From contig CALABV010000166.1 in assembly GCA_937886325.1 (NCBI GenBank), positions 1-64,000 on the forward strand: a stretch of 64,000 bases of DNA, in the 5' to 3' direction. The position numbers were made by a program, and so were the translations under genes. Shown in pieces: positions 60,226-64,000 of this stretch (the first letter of the stretch is position 1; the number at the start of each line of letters is the position of its first letter). Under the pieces are notes generated by a model. It worked only from the letters and a program-made list of their open reading frames with translations. It did no database searches and was not told where the DNA came from. The stretch comes from an uncultured Geobacter sp. (GTDB lineage: Bacteria; Desulfobacterota; Desulfuromonadia; Geobacterales; Geobacteraceae).

Positions 60226-61464
60226 TTAGCCCCGGCCGTCAATCGATGCGGGTTGCGTTTCCCTGCGAAGCAGGTCGAGAGGCTTGACGGAAAAGGGAAT
60301 CCGGAGGCGGATTCTCTGGTTCGGATGGGCAACGGCCAGGGATGCTCCGTCGAACTCGGATATCATTTCCGTGAGTGTGAAACGGTGAGACGACAGTGCG
60401 CGGCCGATGATCTCCACCTCGTCTCCGGCCGCCAGCCGGTTGCGCACCTCGACGGACGCGACCCCGTCTTCCGACACTCCGGCAACGACGCCGACGAATT
60501 CGTGGCTCCGCAGGTAGCTGGATTCGTATTCACGGTCCTCCTCACCCGGCCTGCCGAAGAGGAAGCCGGTCGTATATCCCCGGTGACTGATCTTCTTCAG
60601 CTCATCGAGCCATTCCTCCCGCACCCGGAAACCGTGGGGGTCGTCGCGGTACCGGTCCAGCGCCTCCCGGTAGACCCGCACCACGGATGCGGTGTAATGG
60701 ATCCCCTTCATCCTTCCCTCGATCTTCAGGGAGTCGATCCCGCTCTCCGCGAGTTCCGGCAGGTGTTCCAGGAGGCAGAGGTCCCGTGAATTGAAAATGA
60801 AGGTCCCCCTGTCGTCTTCCATGACGGGGAAATAGACTCCCGGACGCTGTTCCTCCACCAGCGCGTATCCCCAGCGGCAGGGATGGGCGCATTCGCCCCG
60901 GTTGGCGTCCCGGCCGGTCATGATGCTGGAAAGGAGGCAGCGGCCCGAATAGGAGATGCACATGGCGCCGTGGACGAAGACTTCCACCTCCATCCCGGCC
61001 TTTTCCTTCACCTGGCGGATATCTTCCAGGGACAGCTCCCGCGCCAGGTTCACCCTGGTCACGCCCTGCCGTTTCCAGAAGCGGGCGCTCAGCCAGTTGG
61101 TGGTGTTCGCCTGGGTGGAAAGGTGTATGGGTCGCCCGGGCGAGATCTCCTTCACCAGTTCGAGCACGCCCGGATCCGCTACGATGCAGGCGTCAAGGGG
61201 GATCGCGGCGACCTTTTCCAGGTAGAGGCGCATTTCCTCCAGATCGGCGTTGCCGGGAAAGATGTTGGTCGCCAGGTAGACCTTCACACCATGCTCGTGG
61301 GCATACGAGACAGCCTCGGACAGCTCGTCCGGGGAGAAGTTGTCCGCCAGGTTTCTGAGGCTGAACTCCTTCCCTCCCAGGTACACGGCGTCCGCGCCGT
61401 AATGAACGGCAATCCGGAGCTTTTCCATGTTTCCGGCGGGAGCCAGCAGCTCGGGGATTCTCAC
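60226..61464 (-). CDS. U32-family peptidase / RNA-modification protein
   Basis: 412 residues. Signatures: VRIPELLAPAGNMEKLRIAV, YADAV-type ADAVYLGGKEFSLRN, EVFVHGAMCISYSGRCLLSS and GECAHPCRWGY with cysteines for an iron-sulfur cluster. Members include YegQ/TrhP and RlhA, which take part in hydroxylation of tRNA or rRNA, as well as collagenase-like proteases. The start is the GTG at VRIPELL; 51 further codons upstream look like leader and have no family match. It leads the arnT-arnB-arnC series on the same strand and is divergent from the CpoB gene. Confidence 0.88.
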   Translation of the reverse strand: MRIPELLAPAGNMEKLRIAVHYGADAVYLGGKEFSLRNLADNFSPDELSEAVSYAHEHGVKVYLATNIFPGNADLEEMRLYLEKVAAIPLDACIVADPGVLELVKEISPGRPIHLSTQANTTNWLSARFWKRQGVTRVNLARELSLEDIRQVKEKAGMEVEVFVHGAMCISYSGRCLLSSIMTGRDANRGECAHPCRWGYALVEEQRPGVYFPVMEDDRGTFIFNSRDLCLLEHLPELAESGIDSLKIEGRMKGIHYTASVVRVYREALDRYRDDPHGFRVREEWLDELKKISHRGYTTGFLFGRPGEEDREYESSYLRSHEFVGVVAGVSEDGVASVEVRNRLAAGDEVEIIGRALSSHRFTLTEMISEFDGASLAVAHPNQRIRLRIPFSVKPLDLLRRETQPASIDGRG

Positions 61465-61578
61465 GTGGGAAATACCTTTCCGTAACAATCTCTGTTCAAC
61501 CGACCGGACAGTACCACATCTCGAGGGGTATGAAAACCGAAAAGCCCGGCCAGTCCCTCTCCGGTGTCTGCTTTCTCC

Positions 61579-61607
61579 TTGACAAACCACCCATTTAGCT
61601 TTACACA
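61579..61607 (+). promoter_or_regulatory. Promoter of the CpoB-like gene
   Basis: TTGACA, 17-base spacer, TACACA, about 25 bases before the ATG at 61632. The -35 is perfect; the -10 is weak. Confidence 0.45.
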
Positions 61608-61631
61608 TAGAAATCATTTTAGGGGGGCTTA

Positions 61632-62360
61632 ATGGCCGTTATCAGAGGTTTTCTCACCGTTTTCTGCCTGTCTGCTCTCTGCTCATGCGCAAACCAGGAC
61701 GCACTCCTCCGAAAACAGACGGAGATGGAATCCCGACTTGAAACACTGGCAAAGGGAAGCAGTATCACCAACCAGCAGGTGAACGGCCTTTCCAACGACC
61801 TCAAGGATCTGCAGGATCAGGCAAAAAAGAACACCGCCGAGATCCGGGAATTGCGGGAAACCGTGATGAACCTGCGGGCGGCCGCGGACGAACAGCTCCT
61901 GAAAAAGACAGAGGTCCGGGCCGACAAGCCGACACCGAAGATCGAAGTGATCAACACCCCCGCGGAAGGCCCGAAAAAAGGCCGGACCGATGTACGGGCG
62001 GAAGAATACATGAAGGCCTTCGGCCTGTACAGCGCCAACAGGTACGAAGAGGCAATCGAGTCGTTCACCGCCTTCATCAAGGCATACCCGGACTCGGAAT
62101 ACTCCGCCAACGCCCAATACTGGATCGGCGAGTGCTTCTACACCCGGTCGAATTATCCCAAGGCCCTGGAAGCCTTCAAAAAGGTCATCAGCAACTATCC
62201 GAACGGAAACAAGGTCCCCGACGCCATGCTCAAGGCGGGATATACCCTTTTCGCGCTGAAGCAGAAGGACAGCGCAACGGCGCTTCTGGAATCCCTTGTG
62301 AAAAGATTCCCGGACAACCCCGCGGCGGCAAAGGCCAGAGAAAAACTGAACCAGCCGTGA
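61632..62360 (+). CDS. CpoB/YbgF-like cell-division coordinator lipoprotein
   Basis: 242 residues. A short hydrophobic leader ends LCSC, a lipobox. A coiled coil at about 25-85 (ETLAKGSSITNQQVNGLSND, LRETVMNLRAAADEQLL) drives trimer formation. Three TPR repeats follow from about 120: AEEYMKAFGLYSANRYEEAI, WIGECFYTRSNYPKALEAFK and AMLKAGYTLFALKQKDSATA. This is the YbgF/CpoB plan that couples peptidoglycan synthesis with outer-membrane constriction. Classic CpoB is not lipidated; the lipid anchor here is a variation. The tol-pal genes are not next to it. GGGGG precedes the ATG. Confidence 0.82.
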   Translation: MAVIRGFLTVFCLSALCSCANQDALLRKQTEMESRLETLAKGSSITNQQVNGLSNDLKDLQDQAKKNTAEIRELRETVMNLRAAADEQLLKKTEVRADKPTPKIEVINTPAEGPKKGRTDVRAEEYMKAFGLYSANRYEEAIESFTAFIKAYPDSEYSANAQYWIGECFYTRSNYPKALEAFKKVISNYPNGNKVPDAMLKAGYTLFALKQKDSATALLESLVKRFPDNPAAAKAREKLNQP

Positions 62361-62525
62361 CGTTGTTTTCCGTGCCGCTTCTGTGAAACAAAAAGTGATT
62401 GCAATGCCCGAAGCCGCGTCTTCGGGCACTCCATACCCCTTCCGAACGCAAGGCATCATACCGGACGATCCGGAACAAACCGTGCAAAGGTGCGTGCCGA
62501 CAACACTGAAAGCCATGAGGTGTCT

Positions 62526-63512
62526 ATGAAAAGGATCATTTTCGCGGTATTTCTCTCCCTGTTGCCACTGGCAACCCCTCTTCCGGCCGATGCACAATCG
62601 GAACAGCCAACCATCTATGTCGTGAAAAGGGGAGATACCCTGTGGGGCCTCTCCAACCGCTTTCTGAGGGATCCCTTCTACTGGCCCAACCTGTGGGCGC
62701 GCAATCAGGTCATCACCAACCCCCATCTCATCTTTCCCGGCCAACGGCTCAGGATCTACCCCGACCGCATCGAGATAGACGATCAGAGGCCGCCGGCGCC
62801 GCAACCGGAGCAGCCTGAACAGGTGGCTGAGGAAACGACCTTCACCGTCAGCGGAGCGGAAGGCTACATCCTGGAAACCGACATGGAGCCGTCCGGAACC
62901 ATTATCCAGACCAATCACGACCGCACCATCGTCGGACAGGAAGACGTGGTATACACGGACATCGGCACATCCCTGGGGGCGAAGAGCGGCGACGCATACT
63001 CCATCTTCAAGAAGATGAAGTCCGTCTACCACCCGGCAACGAACGACTTCCTCGGCTACAAGATACTCTCACTGGGGACACTGAGGCTCACGGACATGGA
63101 GGAAAAGAGCTCCCGCGCCATGATTACCCAGTCATACCTGGAGATAACCTCCGGCTCCCTCCTCATGCCGTACCGTGAAAAGCGCCGCGAAATAGTCCTC
63201 AAGGCGGCAAACAAGGAACTCCACGGCTTTATCATCGACACGAGACTGGGGAACATAACAACCGGCGAGGCGGATGTGGTCTATCTGGATCTGGGTACGG
63301 CGCAGGGTGTCGAGGTGGGCAACATGCTGTACGTGGTAAAGGATGTGAAACCCGATTCCCGGTATGTCACGCGGGATGTGGGAGCCCTGCCGAAAGAGGT
63401 TATCGGCGCCGTCGTGGTGGTGGAGACCGGCGAAAAGACCTCCACCGCCCTCGTCGTCAAGAGCGCGGACGTCATCCACGTGGGAGACCAGGTGCAGCTG
63501 CTGAAAAACTGA
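62526..63512 (+). CDS. Secreted LysM-domain protein
   Basis: 328 residues. Signal peptide MKRIIFAVFLSLLPLATPLP with a site near ADAQ. A LysM domain at about 29-78: IYVVKRGDTLWGLSNRFLRD, WPNLWARNQVITNPHLIFPG. It is an expanded LysM of the type in which tryptophans replace part of the loop. The remaining 240 residues are a beta-rich domain with repeats (VYTDIGTSLGAKSGDAYSIF and VYLDLGTAQGVEVGNMLYVV), unknown in function. The protein should sit on peptidoglycan. It follows the CpoB gene by 165 bases and ends in a strong terminator. Confidence 0.82.
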   Translation: MKRIIFAVFLSLLPLATPLPADAQSEQPTIYVVKRGDTLWGLSNRFLRDPFYWPNLWARNQVITNPHLIFPGQRLRIYPDRIEIDDQRPPAPQPEQPEQVAEETTFTVSGAEGYILETDMEPSGTIIQTNHDRTIVGQEDVVYTDIGTSLGAKSGDAYSIFKKMKSVYHPATNDFLGYKILSLGTLRLTDMEEKSSRAMITQSYLEITSGSLLMPYREKRREIVLKAANKELHGFIIDTRLGNITTGEADVVYLDLGTAQGVEVGNMLYVVKDVKPDSRYVTRDVGALPKEVIGAVVVVETGEKTSTALVVKSADVIHVGDQVQLLKN

Positions 63513-63527
63513 AAATACCCTTTCCAG

Positions 63528-63560
63528 GGGATCGGCCGGGAGGCCGGTCCCCTTTTTTTG
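63528..63560 (+). terminator. Rho-independent terminator after the LysM gene
   Basis: GGGGATCGGCC, loop GGGA, GGCCGGTCCCC (one G-U pair) and seven T. Confidence 0.9.
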
Positions 63561-63730
63561 TTCCTGCTCAGGTGGCAAGGCTGAAGACTGAAGGCTGATG
63601 TGTTGTAAATCATTTTTCAGCCGACAGAGCGTCACTCATTGCTCCGTATTTCCATTATGAAGCAAAGCAAAACGCATTCGGTTGAGACGGGCCTTCAGCC
63701 TGTCTACCTGAATAGTATCCTTTTTTGCCA

Positions 63731-64000
63731 ATGGACGATTACTTCTGGTTTGCATTGAAAAACACCCCACACGTGGGAAACGTCACCTTCCGTCGGCTTG
63801 TTGAACATTTCGGCACACCCGAACGGGCCCTGTCCGCCTCCGAAAGGGAGCTTTCCGGTGTACGCGGTGTCTCCTCGGCAGCCATCGCCTCTCTCCTGAC
63901 CCATGATCCGCGGAACGCCGCCGAACAGGAATGCGAGGCGCTGACGCGGTCGGGGGCACGGATCGTCACCCTCCATTCGCCCGAATACCCCTGCCTGCTG
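63731..64000 (+). CDS. dprA: DNA processing protein DprA, N-terminal part
   Basis: 90 codons up to the window end, with no stop. The text DYFWFALKNTPHVGNVTFRR, LVEHFGTPERALSASERELS and LTRSGARIVTLHSPEYPCLL matches the SAM-like helical N-terminus and the beginning of the Rossmann domain of DprA. DprA loads RecA on incoming single-stranded DNA in transformation. The GGSRPGSVLA-type nucleotide motif lies beyond the window. No ribosome site is seen before the ATG. It follows a 170-base gap after the terminator. Confidence 0.82.
   Translation, partial: MDDYFWFALKNTPHVGNVTFRRLVEHFGTPERALSASERELSGVRGVSSAAIASLLTHDPRNAAEQECEALTRSGARIVTLHSPEYPCLL

Noticed and set aside
61465..61617. N-terminal extension of the U32 protein by 51 residues
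   Set aside because: The extension lacks family similarity; the GTG at VRIPELLAPAG matches the usual start.
62403..62426. Terminator after the CpoB-like gene
   Set aside because: GCCCGAAG/CTTCGGGC forms a hairpin but no T run follows, so the LysM gene may still be on the same transcript.

Overview
The window reads as chromosome of a Gram-negative, moderately GC-rich bacterium of the Geobacter/Desulfuromonas type (Desulfuromonadota). The reasons are the gene order ispE-tRNA-Gln-prs-rplY-pth-rpsF-rpsR-rplI-dnaB, the rib-nusB-hom block, a dusB-ntrB-ntrC operon, lpxA, two OmpA-type porins, many lipoproteins, a REC-PilZ protein and large hybrid kinases. The assignment is by recognition only; no database was searched. 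No phage, IS element or CRISPR array was seen.

Layout. 0-2.2 kb: the end of an MCE lipid-transport gene, its auxiliary lipoprotein, and a convergent OmpA porin. 2.3-7.4 kb: two large sensor kinases in one operon. 7.8-12.9 kb: a TPR membrane protein, an MltD-like lytic transglycosylase, HflX and FabI, all on the minus strand. 13.2-17.4 kb (plus): dusB-ntrB-ntrC and an isochorismatase-family hydrolase. 17.4-21.7 kb (minus): a REC-PilZ regulator, a FabMG-like protein, LpxA and DnaB. 21.8-24 kb (plus): MutM and a second OmpA porin. 24.4-36.6 kb (minus): ribosomal proteins L9, S18, S6 and L25, Pth, Prs, tRNA-Gln, IspE, a patatin lipoprotein, homoserine dehydrogenase, NusB, the riboflavin genes, NrdR and dCMP deaminase.

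36.6-43.2 kb: a small GGQ release-factor-like protein, an HD phosphohydrolase, a membrane coiled-coil protein, RtcB RNA ligase with archease, and a three-part acyl-ligase/carrier/acyltransferase fusion. 43.4-48.5 kb is the least conserved part. It holds a broken cheR remnant, a small BamE-like secreted protein, a nucleoside deaminase, an XRE-cupin regulator, a cold-shock protein and the remains of a second MCE lipid transporter. That remnant combines a deletion fusing permease to MCE protein with a frameshifted lipoprotein gene.

48.5-56 kb: a PPK2 kinase and a complete RND efflux system (adaptor, pump, outer-membrane channel) with a palindromic repeat between pump and channel. 56.2-61.5 kb: lipid A aminosugar genes arnC, arnB and arnT plus a U32 peptidase, with a heptamer tandem array between arnT and arnB. 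61.6-64 kb: a CpoB-like lipoprotein, a LysM protein and the start of dprA.

Together the genes cover envelope biogenesis and stress (lipid A, outer-membrane lipid traffic, efflux, peptidoglycan), nitrogen and signal control, translation and replication housekeeping, riboflavin synthesis and RNA repair. The best candidates for a second look are the collapsed MCE locus, the RtcB/archease/GGQ/HD neighbourhood, the ligase-carrier-acyltransferase fusion, the heptamer array in the arn operon, and the probable AUA start of hflX.
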